A stretch of DNA of 64,000 nucleotides from Cunninghamella blakesleeana (taxonomy: Eukaryota > Mucoromycota > Mucoromycetes > Mucorales > Cunninghamellaceae). Below the pieces are notes generated by a model. That model searched no databases and was not told where the DNA came from. It saw only the letters and a list, made by a program, of their open reading frames with translations. The DNA is taken from the NCBI GenBank assembly GCA_017871115.1, contig JAFCIZ010000001.1, positions 1,407,501 through 1,471,500 on the forward strand. The letters run 5' to 3'. Of this stretch, positions 37,670 through 51,765 are shown in pieces. How positions within the stretch are numbered: the stretch's first letter is position 1; every line of letters begins with the position of its first letter. Both the position numbers and the translations under genes were made by a program.

Positions 37670-38958
37670 GGTGGTATATATATAAAAAAGAAAAGAAAAG
37701 AAAAGAAAGAAAGAGAAAAAAAAAAAAAAAAAGGAAATGAAAGGTGATAAAAATAAAAAGGAAAAAGTAATAATAATAATAATCAATAATAAATATGAAT
37801 TAGGAGTGAGTAACACACAAACATAAATTTAAACCGCCGCCTATATTTTATTTTATTTTATTATGACCTTATTATTCTATTTTATTTTATTTTATTTAGC
37901 TTATTTTTGTTATTATTACAATATGGTTAGAGAGTTGATTTTGATTAAATTTTTTCTCATCAACTAAATTTTATGTAATTTATTATAATGATAATGATTA
38001 CTATTTAAAGAGGAGAAATTTAAAATAATGACGTTTATTATTATTATATTCTCGATGATCATTTTAAGTCATGTGTTTTATTATATATTGCCACTCACCA
38101 AACTTTTTCAAAAAAGAAGAGGATCATTAATGAAATTCCTCTATTTAGTTATTACATCACGTTGAATAACTTTTATATATGTCTCCTTTGTACATAAAAA
38201 AAAAATGATGATCTTAATATTATTTAGGTAATCTCTTTCCCTTTGCTCCTTTTGAACCCGCCAAAATAATAAAAAAGGTTGCCTATCACTTTCTTTCTTT
38301 CTTTCTTTCATTTTTTCTTTTTTTCTTCTTCTCCCTTATAACCCCTTTAGTATATATAACATATATAGATTCGTGTGACGTTGTACTTATGATGAAATCA
38401 AATAATGTTTTTTATTTTTTAAGTAATTAATTTTAAAAGTCAAAATATATAAAACCAACCAAAATTTTTTTTTGATTATTTATTTATTGTATCGAGTTAT
38501 TTTATTATTTTATTTATTTATTTTTTCTCTTCTTTATCTTTTACTTCTTTTTTGCCGTTGCTGTTGTTGTCGTCAAAAAAAAAAAAATCATAAATTTGAT
38601 CTTGCATTTTATTCACTCCTTTACCTACCTTTTTTATATTATAATATATGTATGATGATGAAAACACACACAAATATATATACAAAATTGAAAAGTAAAA
38701 AAAAAGACCGTGCGAGAGTGTAACATGTGCTTTTTTATTTTTGTTTTTATTTTTTTAACCCAAGGATCGTCAAGGAACGATTAGTTATGTTTCATTTCAA
38801 TATTATGTTCCATCATGTAAGTTGAGTTTAAATAAATTTCTTTTTTTTTTTATTACATCCAAAATAATAATACTGTATATGTTGGGTATTGTATATATAT
38901 TCATTTATAACCTTACATTATTTCTTTTATTTTTTTCATTATTTTAAATTATTTTTTT
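37371..38958. other. 1.6-kb gene-free region
   Basis: Promoter of the Bni4-like gene on the left, 3' flank of GMPPA on the right. ATA and A-rich microsatellites at about 37630-37740; T-rich 38280-38340. The open frame at 38472-38723 is a T-rich shadow. One exon-like island lies at 38766-38817. Confidence 0.5.
38766..38817 (+). other. Orphan exon-like island
   Basis: A 52-nt stretch of ordinary composition between a T-rich tract ending TAACCCAAG and a perfect GTAAGT donor at 38818. One frame reads DRQGTISYVSFQYYVPS. No partner exon was found before the opposing GMPPA gene, so it may be a relic, a non-coding exon or chance. Confidence 0.15.
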
Positions 38959-40490
38959 TTACATAAGAATTTCACTATGGAAAGAAGACTTGAGTTCCTT
39001 ATGGGGAAGCACAATACAATTTCGGATAATGGTTTCATCCATGACAGATACTTCTTTACCTATAAAAAATAAAATAAAATAATTCATTAAAAAAAAAGTG
39101 ATTTTATTACATGTCTTTTTTTTCTAGCTTTTTTTTACCTAAAATAGTAATGCTTTGACTCTTGACCCCATTTTCCATCATGGCAATATTATGATCTGCA
39201 ATAGGGCTACCTTCTACACGAGCCCATGATCCAATTTTACTATTCCAACCAATAACTGAATGAAGTACACAACTAGCAGACTTGTTATTTTAAAAAGAAG
39301 AGAAAAAAAAAATGTATATATAAATCAATTTAATGAAGCATACCTTATAAACAATTATCACTTTTGCATATTATGTATATTGCTTATAAATCTTACCCCA
39401 ATTTGAACATTATCTAAAATAATAGCATCCTTAATACGCACACCCTTGCCAATATGTACACGTGGGCCAATGGATACGTTAGGACCAATCTAAAAATATA
39501 TATTTATATATATGATTCATTAAAAACCAATCCATCAGTCTTTTTTCCCCATTCTATTTTATTACCTTAGCAGTTGGGTCAATTTGAGCTGAAGGATGAA
39601 TATAAACAGCACCAAGGATTTCAGGTCCATTAGGATTTTTTTTAGCTAAACGATCAGGATTTTCTTTAGCTTGCTGTTCAAGATAAGTTGCATTAGCACC
39701 AACAGCGGATCTGTAATTTAAAATTAAAAAAAAAATTAAATTTTTTAGATTCAATTTTACTTTTTTATAATTTTTTACTTACCCAGCTGTTTTAATTTGT
39801 CTCCAAGGTTTTTCAGTAACATAAACATATAATTTTCTATTTTCAGATAAAGGACGTAATAAATCTTGTTCTAAACGTAAACGATCATCAGTAGGAGAGG
39901 ATAAATAATCATTATCTTCATGATTGGCATCCTTTTTACGATCAATAGCCTTCTTCATTTCTTCAAAAACAGCTACATCGAATAAATATACCCCACAAGA
40001 AATCAAATCAGAGATAAATGTTTCTGGTTTTTCAACGTAATGCAAGACTTCATTGGAATCAGCATTAGCTACAAGACACCCATATTTAGTTGCTTGTTCG
40101 CGAGGAACCTAAATAAATTAAAATAATATATATATATCAGTATTTAGTGACCCATTTATTTTCATTTTCATTCCATTTCTTTTTTTTATTTTTTTACTTT
40201 GGTACCAAGCATAGTACATAAACCACGATGACCCATATGAGCATTCATCATTTCATTTAAAGGAAATGCACAAGCAATATCTACATGCATCACAAAGAAT
40301 TGTTGAGGATTGCCACGTAAAATTTCATCACGGAAATGATAAATACCACCAGCTGTACCTAATGATTGATATTCTCGAAGATATCTATTATAAAAAATAA
40401 TATATAAATATAATATATAAAGGAGTGATTAATATATTATTATAATGATAATTATTATTAATAGTTGATGTCAAATTTATCGTAAATAAG

Positions 40491-40521
<31 letters not shown>

Positions 40522-40586
40522 CAATATCATAATTATATTTTTTCTGTACATTAAATTATTATATATAAAATATATCTTAACAAATA

Positions 40587-40635
<49 letters not shown>

Positions 40636-41085
40636 ATGATATCTATTTATGTTTCTCCTTCTCTTTTTTTTTTTTCTTTCCCTCCTTCTCTTTCTCTCGC
40701 TTTTTCTCGGACTTATTCTCCCTTTATTTTTATTTTTATTTTTATATATTTCTAACCCCTACTATACTACACGAACACAAAAACTGTCATCATCATCATA
40801 TTAAACTTTTTTAATAAATATATATATATATTATTACCTAATATTTAAATGAGGAAATTCAGTTGCAGCATCATCTAAAAATCTTGAAAAGATTTGATCT
40901 TCAAAAAAGCCAACAATTAAAACTTCCTTTAAACCTTCAACTTTTGAAAGAGCACGAAGATGATGAGAGATAACAGGTGAACCAGCAACAGGGAATAATG
41001 GTTTGGGAACATCTAAAGACAAAGGTCTAAAACGCGTAGCTCTTGAAGGTCCACCAACAAGAATAATAGCTTTATATTGTGACAT
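38959..41085 (-). CDS. GMPPA: GDP-mannose pyrophosphorylase A (GMPPA)
   Basis: Seven exons on the minus strand: 41085-40838, 40384-40198, 40108-39783, 39710-39566, 39489-39397, 39280-39139 and 39059-38959, giving 413 residues (human about 420). The N-terminal nucleotidyltransferase domain shows [18 protein letters not shown] and [17 protein letters not shown], then a [19 protein letters not shown] core, [14 protein letters not shown] and ISCGVYLF. The C-terminal left-handed beta-helix has hexapeptide repeats ([20 protein letters not shown]) and ends [12 protein letters not shown]. The A subunit is regulatory: it binds GDP-mannose and inhibits the catalytic GMPPB in the cytosolic pathway feeding N-glycans, GPI anchors and mannan. 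Intron 1 is long (453 nt) and loaded with GA and TA microsatellites. It diverges from the LIM gene across 286 bp. Confidence 0.93.
40491..40518. repeat. (GA)14 microsatellite in GMPPA intron 1
   Basis: Fourteen perfect GA units on the plus strand, hence a TC tract in the transcript of GMPPA. Confidence 0.95.
40592..40632. repeat. (AT)n microsatellite in GMPPA intron 1
   Basis: About 41 nt of perfect alternating AT, self-complementary, in the same intron as the GA tract. Confidence 0.95.
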
Positions 41086-41319
41086 TGTTATTATTAAGTT
41101 TTCTTTTTGTTAGTAATAATAATAATAATAAAAAGAAAGGGGGAAGAGAAAAAAAAAGAGAGGAAAAAAAAAATATTGGAATTATATTTTTTAGGCGAAA
41201 ATGATCATCGGCCGAAAAAAATTTAAAGTTTATAGCGGAATTTAAAAATGCTTTAAAAAATGTTTTCAATAAAAAAAAGGATCTTATTTTTTTTCTCCTC
41301 TTCGTTTTCTTTTCTTTTT

Positions 41320-41321
<2 letters not shown>

Positions 41322-41358
<37 letters not shown>

Positions 41359-41359
41359 A
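41322..41359. repeat. T30A8 tract in the GMPPA/LIM divergent promoter
   Basis: Thirty T followed by eight A, ending 12 bp before the LIM-gene ATG. The longest homopolymer in the window; likely nucleosome-excluding. Confidence 0.9.
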
Positions 41360-41371
41360 CAATAATATAGA

Positions 41372-44043
41372 ATGAGTAAAGTAATAGGAAATGAAAGAAT
41401 TTCACAAATTTTACCAACAGTAAAGTGTTCTGATTGTGGTAAAGATGTTCAACTAAGACAACTGGGAAATCATATTTGTTCATCTATGCCACCTGTACCA
41501 ACAATTCCTATATTACCCAAAGGTAAATATATAATAATGGACACTATATTTTTATCATTTTATATATATATACATGCATGCTTATACGTTTACCTATATT
41601 TTATTTTATTTTATGAATGGTAAAATAGAAAAATATGGAAAACCACCTGTTACTACAAAACCAACCTTACCTATTTCACCACGAAGCCCTGATGGATATT
41701 ATCGTTCACCTACTTCTAATAATAACAATTATGGATATGATCATTATACTTCTAATAATAATAATTCATCAACCACCACTTCTCCTTATTCTAATTATTC
41801 ATCACAACAACCTAAAGTAAAATTTGATACCAATACGAATTTGCACAATAACACATCACCTTATCATCAAAATAACAGCTATCGTGACGATTATCCATCC
41901 TTTAAGTCATCACCACCACTACAGCAAAATGATGATTATTATCATTTCCCAAATACACCAACTTACAACAATAGTTATTCAAATGATTACTTACCTCGTA
42001 AAAATTCAACTTCTCCTGCCCCTCCTGATTCAATATCACCAAAAAGCCCTACTTATAGTACTTCGTAAGTGAAAAAAAAAATATCATTTATTTATTTTTA
42101 TATTTTAATTAAAAATAAAATTAATATATTGGTTGATTTTCTGTATATTCACATTATTTTATATTATATTATATTTACCCTATCTAATATGTATAAATAT
42201 GTAATGAATATAAAACTAGACCAACTGGTAAGTGGGAAAAATAAAAAACAAAGACTTTTTTTTTTAACGTCTAAAAAAAAAGACCCGCCAAATTATAGTG
42301 TAATAATAATAAACATTTGTACATATTACTTGATATAGTAACTTATCATGCATTTTTTTTTTTATTATATAAATTTTTATATATATATATACATATATAT
42401 ATATAAATAAATAGAAAGATCAATTTATCCCAGGAATGATTCTTTACATAATTTACATTCACCAAAATCACCTACAAATGGACCTGGAGCTTTAGATACT
42501 TTAATGGAAGATTTAATGAATAGTATGAATGAAGTAAATAATTACCAAACAGGATCACAAGACCAGTGTTATTCATGTGGTGAAGAATTCGATTATAGAG
42601 ATGATGTGAAAAATACAGGCAATAAGGTACGTATCACTTAATATTAAAAAAAAAGTAAAAAATTAAAAAAGGAATCTATTTTCGTTTATATATACATATA
42701 TATATATAATATATACTCTTTATATGGGATTTATAATTTTTTAAAGTTTATCTTTTTTTTTTTTTTCAACTAAACCAATGATTCACTTTTTTTTTCTTTT
42801 TTTAAATAGTGTTACCATAAATCTTGCTTTAATTGTCGTTTATGTCGTACACCCTTACAAGTGAATCGGTACTTTGAATTTGATAATCAGCTTTATTGTG
42901 AAAGAGATTATACAGTTGTAAAAAATAGAGTAAATTGTGCATCTTGGTACGTAATAATAATAATGATATATATAGATAAACACTTATCCATATTATTTCC
43001 TTTTTCTTATCAACTCCTTTTTATTTTATTTTTTTTTTTAAAAAAAAATACAAATAAAATAATTAGTGATCGACCAATTACAGCTAATATCACACCCATT
43101 AAAGCACTAGGACGTAGTTATCATCCAGGTCATATCAAGTGTTATCATTGCTACTGTCCTTTAACAGAAAAGACAGGTGCTAAGGAACGCCAACAAAGAG
43201 TTTATTGTAGAAAAGATTATAAAGAACTTTTTTTACCGAAATGTCGAGCTTGTAATTTACCAGTTGAAAAAGAGGCAGTCTCTGCTGTAGATGGAAAGTT
43301 AAAAGGAAAATGGCATTTGGATTGTTTTGGTAATAATGATAAAAAAAAAACTTTATTTTATTTGGTTTAGTATACATATTTATTATCTAATTATTGAAAC
43401 AATAATGAAACTCATCAATATGATCACTCTTTATATATATCTATATATTTTTTTCTATAAATTAGGTTGCCATGTAAATATATATAAAAAGAATTATATA
43501 CCTTATATATTAATTATGATTATGACTATTTATTTATTTATTTATATTAACCTATTCCTTTTTTATTATTATTACGTATTATCATTTATTTTAATAGACA
43601 TGTCATAGACCTTTCCCGGATAATACATTCTATGTTTTTGAAAACTTACCTTACTGTAGACGTCATTATCATCAATTAAATAATTCTTTATGTCGTACTT
43701 GTGATGAACCTATTGAAGGACCTTGTGCACAAACTACTGAAGGTTGGCGATTCCATCCATCATGCTTTAAATGTCATGTAAGTTTTTGTATACAAATGAA
43801 AAATGAAAATAATTATAAATCATAAATCATAATAATATGGTGGATGGGAACATTATTATTATTATTATATATACTCATCTATTATTATTTGTTATTTGAT
43901 TAATATAGAGTTGTCATGTTGCTATCACAGACGTTTATTATATGTATGATCGAAAGATTTATTGTGAAACACATGTTCATCAACTACAACAACAAAGAAA
44001 CTTTAGAGCAGAAAAACGTCGTACTCAATTTGGTCGTATTTAA
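41372..44043 (+). CDS. Paxillin-like protein with four LIM domains
   Basis: Eight exons: 41372-41522, 41629-42064, 42434-42626, 42810-42946, 43067-43329, 43466-43473 (8 nt), 43598-43777 and 43909-44043, giving 500 residues. The N-terminus has a small C-x2-C/H-x-C motif (KCSDCGKDVQLRQLGNHIC), then a Ser/Pro/Tyr/Asn-rich disordered region. Four tandem LIM domains follow from about residue 260: CYSC..CYHKSCFNCRLC, CASC..YHPGHIKCYHC (a His replaces the usual Cys ligand), CRAC..WHLDCFGCHTC and CRTC..FHPSCFKCHSC. The 8-nt exon supplies the GCH of LIM3. The layout resembles fungal paxillin (Pxl1) or the LIM part of Lrg1, but no RhoGAP domain follows. Likely role: actin, septum or Rho-linked scaffolding (inference). 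The exon 3 acceptor is ambiguous (AG at 42418 or CAG at 42433, both in frame). Confidence 0.85.
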
Positions 44044-45076
44044 TTTATTTTAATATTTAATTCATAATTTATTATATAGTGTATACGAATATAATAATAA
44101 TAATAATAATGAGCGGTTTATATTTCTTTTTTTATTATTATTTATATATATATATTATACATATATTACCCTTTTTTTTTTTTGTATTATCTAGTATTAT
44201 TAATTTTTTATTTATTATTTTTTTATCTTAGGATCCCTTTATTTTAATATTAATCCCTTTTATTTATTTATTTTTTCATACCATTGAAATATTTATTTTA
44301 TTTCTATTATTTAATATTTATTATTCAAATTATTACAACTTATCATATATACATTTAATTTATTACAAATACTTTAATTCATAATAACTATATAAATATA
44401 AAAAACAGAAAAAAGAGTAATAAAAAAAAATAAGAATAAAAACCTCTTTTAAACTTTTCGATCATCATATTTTTCAAATTCCGTTTTAAACTTTTTTTTT
44501 TTTTTTTTCGATGGTACAAAGTTAATGATGGCTCTAGACTTTTTATTTTATTTTTTATTTTTTCTGGTTTTTTAAATTTTATTTTTCATTTGTTTTAACT
44601 TTTTTTTTATACTATGTATTTTATTTATTTATTTACTTATTTTTTAAAGTTATATTTATATATTATTATTTATGTATAGTTCAAGCTCAGATGCTTCTCT
44701 TTTACATTAAAAAAAGTAACCAATCATAAAAATAGTAAATTAGAATATATAATCTTCTATTATTCCTGATAATTGAATATATTTAAATATATTTATTTAT
44801 AGGTATGCTTTATATATTTATTCTATTTTATATTAAATAATAATAATAAATAATAAAAATAATCTTATTTTATTGATGTCAAATATTTACAAATATACTA
44901 GTAATAAAAAGAAAAGTAAAAAAGAATAATAATAATAATAATAATTCATGATATAAAATTAATAAAAAAATAAAAATAAAAAGATGGGGTTAATATAATG
45001 ATAATAATAATAGTAGCAGTAATAAAATAGATTGGTAATTGAAAATAGAGCGAGATAGAGAGGTAAATATTTATAT
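44044..45076. other. Convergent intergenic region, 1 kb
   Basis: 3' flanks of the LIM gene (plus) and the syntaxin gene (minus). A/T-rich; T-tracts near 44490-44510. No gene or RNA recognised. Confidence 0.55.
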
Positions 45077-46744
45077 TTAATTAATACCAGGATGATCTAA
45101 TAATAAAAGATAATATATATACATGTAAATAAAAAATATGTATTACATATATATCATGCCATATTTTTATTTTTTTCCTATTCCTATTTTTTTTTTTTTT
45201 TTATCAACTTACCAAAAGCAAACCACCATACGAGAATACCTACAACAATAAGAATAATAATAAAAATAAAGAAACAACACCATTTCTTTGCTCTTGTGGC
45301 TTTAGCACTAACAATAGCTTTTGATACGTCCTTATTCCCTTGTTCCAAATCCAACACTGCCGTTTCTGTATGTTGTTCAATTTGATTAATAGTTTCAGCT
45401 TGAGTTTCAATCATCATTTGCATATCCATAAATAATTGATGCAATTCTAAAATGGTTTTTTCGATTTTTTTGATATCATCATGTCTTGTTTGAACTTCAT
45501 TTAGAACGGCTCTAGCTTGACCTGAGCGATTACTTGACATTAAAGATTGTTGAAAGATTTGAGAGGAAGCTTCATCAGAATCCAAGATGCGTTCAATATC
45601 ATCGGGACTAGCATCCGGTTGAACAATACGAATTTGTCTTTCTACACGTTGTCGGTATTTTTGTTGATAAGTACGTTCAATATCTTGATAACGTTGAATA
45701 GATTCAATAAATTTCTTTTTTAAAGCAGCATGTTGAGTTTTACGCATAGGCAAATCACCTGTGGATGGAGGTAATTTTGCATTGGCTAGTTCTAAACCTT
45801 GAATCCTTTTCTTTGTTTCATTGTTTAATTTAGTGGTTTCGTTGACTAATTTATCTAATTTACGTGCATTTTGATTGGTTTGTTCTTCGCTAATGTTGAC
45901 TAAAGCTGATCCGTGTAATTCTTCAATGTCTGATATGTTGGCATGAATCATTCTATTTAATTCTTTAATTTCTTCTACTTCAGTGAAAAAGGCGTCAATG
46001 GATAATAAATTACCATTACTGTTAGAGGTGGTAATGTTTTTTCTTTCAACCATTTCATATTGATCTTGTTGACGATGTGGTGTTTTGGTGTAGGATGGTG
46101 GTGGATTGGATGGTGGGCTGTATGAATCATCATATCTTGGTCCTCTCTGTCCTGCAGAAGGTACTGGTGGTACATCATAATCATCACTATATATACATAT
46201 TTTATTTTTTTTAAAAAGAAAAAAAAAAAAAAAGAGAGAGAGAGAGAGAATGGTGAATATGATGAGTATGATGAGTATGATGAATATGGCTATTCCCTTC
46301 TCCTTAACTCTTATTTGAAATATGATTTTCTACCTTTTTTTTACATATACAATATTCTATCTTTTTTCCCTCCTATTATCAATTCTATATTACCTTAAGC
46401 GACTGTTTTATAAAAAGTAGTTTATCACAAGTTGATACCAATAATATAAATAAATAATAATAATAAAAAAGAGGAGAAAGAAGAATGAATAAAACAACAA
46501 AGAGTATAAAAAAGAACTAACTGTTTAAATTTATAAAGAGAATAACAACTTACTCATATTTTTTTTCATTACTATTGGCACCCTAATTAATAAATAAAAA
46601 TAAATAGAATATATATTAATATGTCATTCGTTCATATGATCCAGGTACGAATTTGATTCTTTTTATTATTATAGTTATTTTGTTATTAATTACTCTAAGT
46701 TCAGCCAAACGATCTCTACTCATAGTAAATCTTGAATTAGCCAT
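45077..46744 (-). CDS. SSO1: Plasma-membrane Qa-SNARE, syntaxin (Sso1/2 type)
   Basis: Four exons on the minus strand: 46744-46694, 46582-46554, 46186-45213 and 45096-45077, giving 357 residues. A Pro/Tyr-rich N-terminal tail precedes a three-helix Habc domain (about 80-210, beginning AFFTEVEEIKELNRMIHANI), a SNARE motif with the zero-layer Gln in MMIETQAETINQIEQHTE, and a basic KATRAKKW stop next to a C-terminal membrane helix rich in Ile, Phe, Val and Trp. It mediates fusion of secretory vesicles at the plasma membrane with Sec9 and Snc partners. A strong GTAAGT donor inside the last membrane codons implies a 20-nt terminal exon giving the end GDHPGIN. If unspliced, the reading frame would instead end in LIKKKKK. 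Confidence 0.88.
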
Positions 46745-47574
46745 TATTATAAACTATTATATATATATATATAAAAAAAGGAATGGAAAGGGAAAGAAAG
46801 AATGGGTGATGAAAAGAATAAAAGAGAGGAAAGGTATAATATTTTTTTTTTTAAAAAAAAAAAAAAAGCAAAAGAGAAAGAGAGAAAGAAATAATAAGAG
46901 AGTGAGATAAATTAAAATTATATTTTATTTTATTTTATTTTTCAAGCCAGCTAATTCCCATGGTAACACAATAATAATTAATTTTGGATCTGCTTTTAAA
47001 AAAGGAGGAAAGAAAAGAAAGGGAACCTTACCACGATGTTAATTCAAATCAAATCAATATATATACTATATAGCCTATTTTTACTCTATTGATTTAATAT
47101 AAAATCCATTCTTGTAAATAAAAAGTTGTTTGTCTTTCATTTTTTTTTTTTCAATACTATAGATAGATCAACCGTTTTAATTTCTATATATATCATAATA
47201 AGTTCAATGGTAAATAAAAAAAACAGCAATGGATCGTCGGATTAGCAATATTCTTTTGGAATAAAAAAAAAAAATAGAAAACATCTTTATTAACTATATT
47301 TGGTTTGTATCATCTTCAAAATTAAAATATTCCATATATTCATATTTCATTTTGGTAATTTATTGTAAAAAATCAAATTGGCATTTGATACCCCAATATG
47401 TGTATATAATATATATACTCTTGTACCATATTACTTAATAATAATTATACCTAACTTCTTTCATTTTATTTTCATGCATTTTTTCCACCGCTCAAAAATA
47501 ATTATAAATAAATATATAATATTATTATTAAATTATATATATGATATACTAATAAATTAAAAATAATACTGATC
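46745..47574. other. Intergenic region, syntaxin promoter side
   Basis: 830 bp between the syntaxin start and the Tma22 stop (both minus). T11A15 junction at 46842-46867. No gene supported. Confidence 0.55.
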
Positions 47575-48655
47575 TTATTTCTTTTTCTTTTCTTCAATAA
47601 ATTCAATATTATCTTCAGGAACCTAAAATAAAAAAGAGAGCAATAGCAAAAGCGTTCATATTAATAAAGGTAATTTTTTTTTCTGTATATTTGTATATTC
47701 TTACATGTGGCCAATTGGCAAGAATCAATTCTATTAATTCGTCAGAAAAATCCCCTTGAACAACAATTTCATCTTGGTTTTGATTATTTTTAGCAACAGA
47801 AGATCCACAAGCAAATTTATTAGCAAATAATTTGGCGGCCTTTTTTAAATCCACTTCAAAAATATCTAATCCGTGAATAATAGTAATTCTTTTTCTTTTT
47901 GTTCTTTCTACTCTTTTAATGGTGACGCGTGAACTCTATAAATAAATAAATGAAAAAAAAAACATGTATATATAAATATATCATTATCATTATCATGTAA
48001 TTATTTTATTTATTACCATCTTTTTTTTATTTTCGCGTTCTAATTTGGCTTCTAATTTGGCTGAATTATCTTTGACAAATGTACGACCAGATTTACCATC
48101 TCCTTCCGTAATGTTCACTTTTTCTATACCCTCTGTGACATCTATGATAGATAAAGTAAAATAGAAAGATATGAGGATATAGGAAAGGTTAATAAAGGCA
48201 AAGATGAAAATAATGATATAATTATTATAATATTTCTCATTATTTTTATTATACCTTGAATATTATAAAGTTTTCTATAAAGGTCTTCGTGATGATCTTG
48301 TAACCATTCTTTACATTTTTCTTGAGTACCACTAAATTCGCAATACTATACATATACATATACATATACATACGTATATTTATTTGACTTTATAAATAAA
48401 ATAGTTCATATATATATTTATGTATTATAATTTGAAAAAAACTTACTTCAGGTGGCATAGTGCATACTAATAAAAAGGTATGTATATAAACATAGATAAA
48501 AATCGTTTAGTTTCAATCATAAATCAAATAAAAAAAAAGTTGCTTCTTTTTACATAGATCTAATCAATCTTTCTATAATATCTATATACAAATATCAATA
48601 GTTTATTTTACATATAATACATACTTTTGCAATATAATAATTGACGTGCTTCCAT
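47575..48655 (-). CDS. TMA22: Translation factor Tma22/DENR
   Basis: Six exons on the minus strand: 48655-48625, 48466-48447 (20 nt), 48345-48255, 48141-48017, 47935-47705 and 47622-47575, giving 181 residues. The N-terminus has the cysteine cluster of DENR (YCKI, then MPPEYCEFSG) followed by CKEWLQDHHEDLYRKLY and VTEGVEKVNI-like sequence. The C-terminal SUI1 domain reads RVTIKRVERTKRKRITIIHG, then DLKKAAKLFANKFACGSSV and VVQGDFSDELIELILANWP. DENR/Tma22 pairs with MCTS1/Tma20 to recycle 40S subunits and remove deacylated tRNA, and supports reinitiation. Length matches the family (about 180-200). The 20-nt exon 2 carries the conserved MPPE and is confirmed by frame on both sides. Confidence 0.92.
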
Positions 48656-48925
48656 GATGAAAAATAATATTTATATAGGTGTTAAAAAAAGTAAAACAAA
48701 AAAATATGAAAGGAAGAGAAGAAAAATAATAACAAAAAAAAATCTTTAACGCTTTTTTTGAAAAAAAATTAAAACCGCGACCGCTTTAAAAATATTTTTT
48801 TTGCATCACCATTCCATTTTTTAAAAAATAAAGTACAATTGATATTTAATGACTCAGAGTTATGTGTCAATTTGACATGATTACTATATCAAGCAAAAAA
48901 AAAAAAAATGGATATCTTTTATTTT

Positions 48926-50378
<1,453 letters not shown>

Positions 50379-50656
50379 GATTTAATTATAAATATAATGA
50401 TTTAATATAATATAAATAACAGAATAAAAAATAAGTCGATAGAAAAAAAAATATGAAAGGAAGAAAAAGAAAAAAAAATCGGTGATTTAATTTTTTTAGA
50501 TTTTTATTGCTATGCTAATAAAATTTATCACTACAACGATTATACCTATTTATTATTAATTAGAATTTTTCAGTTTATATATATATATATATATATATTT
50601 CTATAAAGTTTTTGAATGTGAAGGGTATTATTTTTATTTATGTATGTATACATTTA

Positions 50657-51634
50657 TTATGGATTATTTATTTGATTGGATAAAGATTTTTTTGGTACCC
50701 AAGCAGGTTCATCGTCATCACTACCAATAACTACTTCACGCACTTTTGGTTTCTTCTTTTTCTTTTTCTTTGCCATAGTCATAACAGTTGTTGTAGAAGA
50801 GGAGTGTGAAGGTTCATGAAGTATAGGGGTTGTAGAAGTAGGAGGAGGAGATGATAGAGGTGTTAATATGGGTGAGGGAGAAGATGGTCGACTTATATTA
50901 CTATTAGAAGGAATGATGATAGATGAGCTAGAATATGAGGGTGATAATTTATTTTCCAACGTAGTAGCTGTAGAGGTGGTTATATTAGTCTGTTGTATAG
51001 GTGATGCTGATAATAAAGGAGAGGAAGAGGATATCCTATTTTTTTCTATTTCTTGTGTATTTAACGATAATGATGATGATGAAGGTGAAAGAGATAATGG
51101 TTTATTAATGTGACCATTATTATTATTATCTACTATTTGCGCTGCTATTGATTTATCGCGTTCTTGTTCTAATTTTCTTATTGTATCCACTTTAGATAAA
51201 TATTCAATTTTGGTTGCTTTTAATTTATCTGCACGTTGAATCAATTGTTTAGATTTAATAGACATATTCACCATGGTGGTTCTTAACGATAAAAGCTTAG
51301 CATTATACTCTGAAGTTTTATTCATCTAATTTTTATAATATATATAAATATAAATATATATAGAGAGAGAGAGAGTGAGAAAGAAGAGTTTTGCTTTTAA
51401 AAATAGATTCATATATTTGTACGTAATTTTATTATTATTATCAATACATTATTGAATATTTCTTTTTTCCTTTAATATTACCATTATTTTAACATTAGCA
51501 AGTTCATCTTCAGTAATACCATTATCTCGTGTATTATTTATTTTTTGACTTAACTCTTCATGTTTCAAACTAAAAACGAAAAAAATAATAATAATAGTAA
51601 TAGAAATATTATTATTAAAGATTAAAAGAACTTA

Positions 51635-51669
<35 letters not shown>

Positions 51670-51765
51670 CAAATACACAGCGTTTTACTTTATATCATCA
51701 AATTGTTTTTGTAGCTGAGATATAGTATCAAATATTTGAACTGAATAGGAATTGAGCGTATTCAT
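50657..51765 (-). CDS. Small coiled-coil protein, Ser-rich C-terminus (possible BLOC-1/BORC-type subunit)
   Basis: Three exons on the minus strand: 51765-51689, 51569-51482 and 51325-50657, giving 277 residues. Residues 1-115 are predicted to be two or three long helices (NTLNSYSVQIFDTISQLQK; then LLSLRTTMVNMSIKSKQLIQ and RADKLKATKIEYLSKVDTI). Size and helix pattern recall Snapin/Pallidin/KXD1-type subunits of endolysosomal BLOC-1 or BORC complexes, but no diagnostic motif proves it. The rest is a Ser/Pro/Thr-rich region with a lysine run (KKKKKKKPKVREVV) followed by an acidic GSDDDEPAW and PKKS, which could be a nuclear localisation or membrane-proximal segment. I cannot assign a function. 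Confidence 0.65.

Noticed and set aside
38472..38723. Open frame MIIYLLYRVILLFYLF.. in a spacer
   Set aside because: Hydrophobic bias is explained by T-rich sequence; no family, no splice partners.
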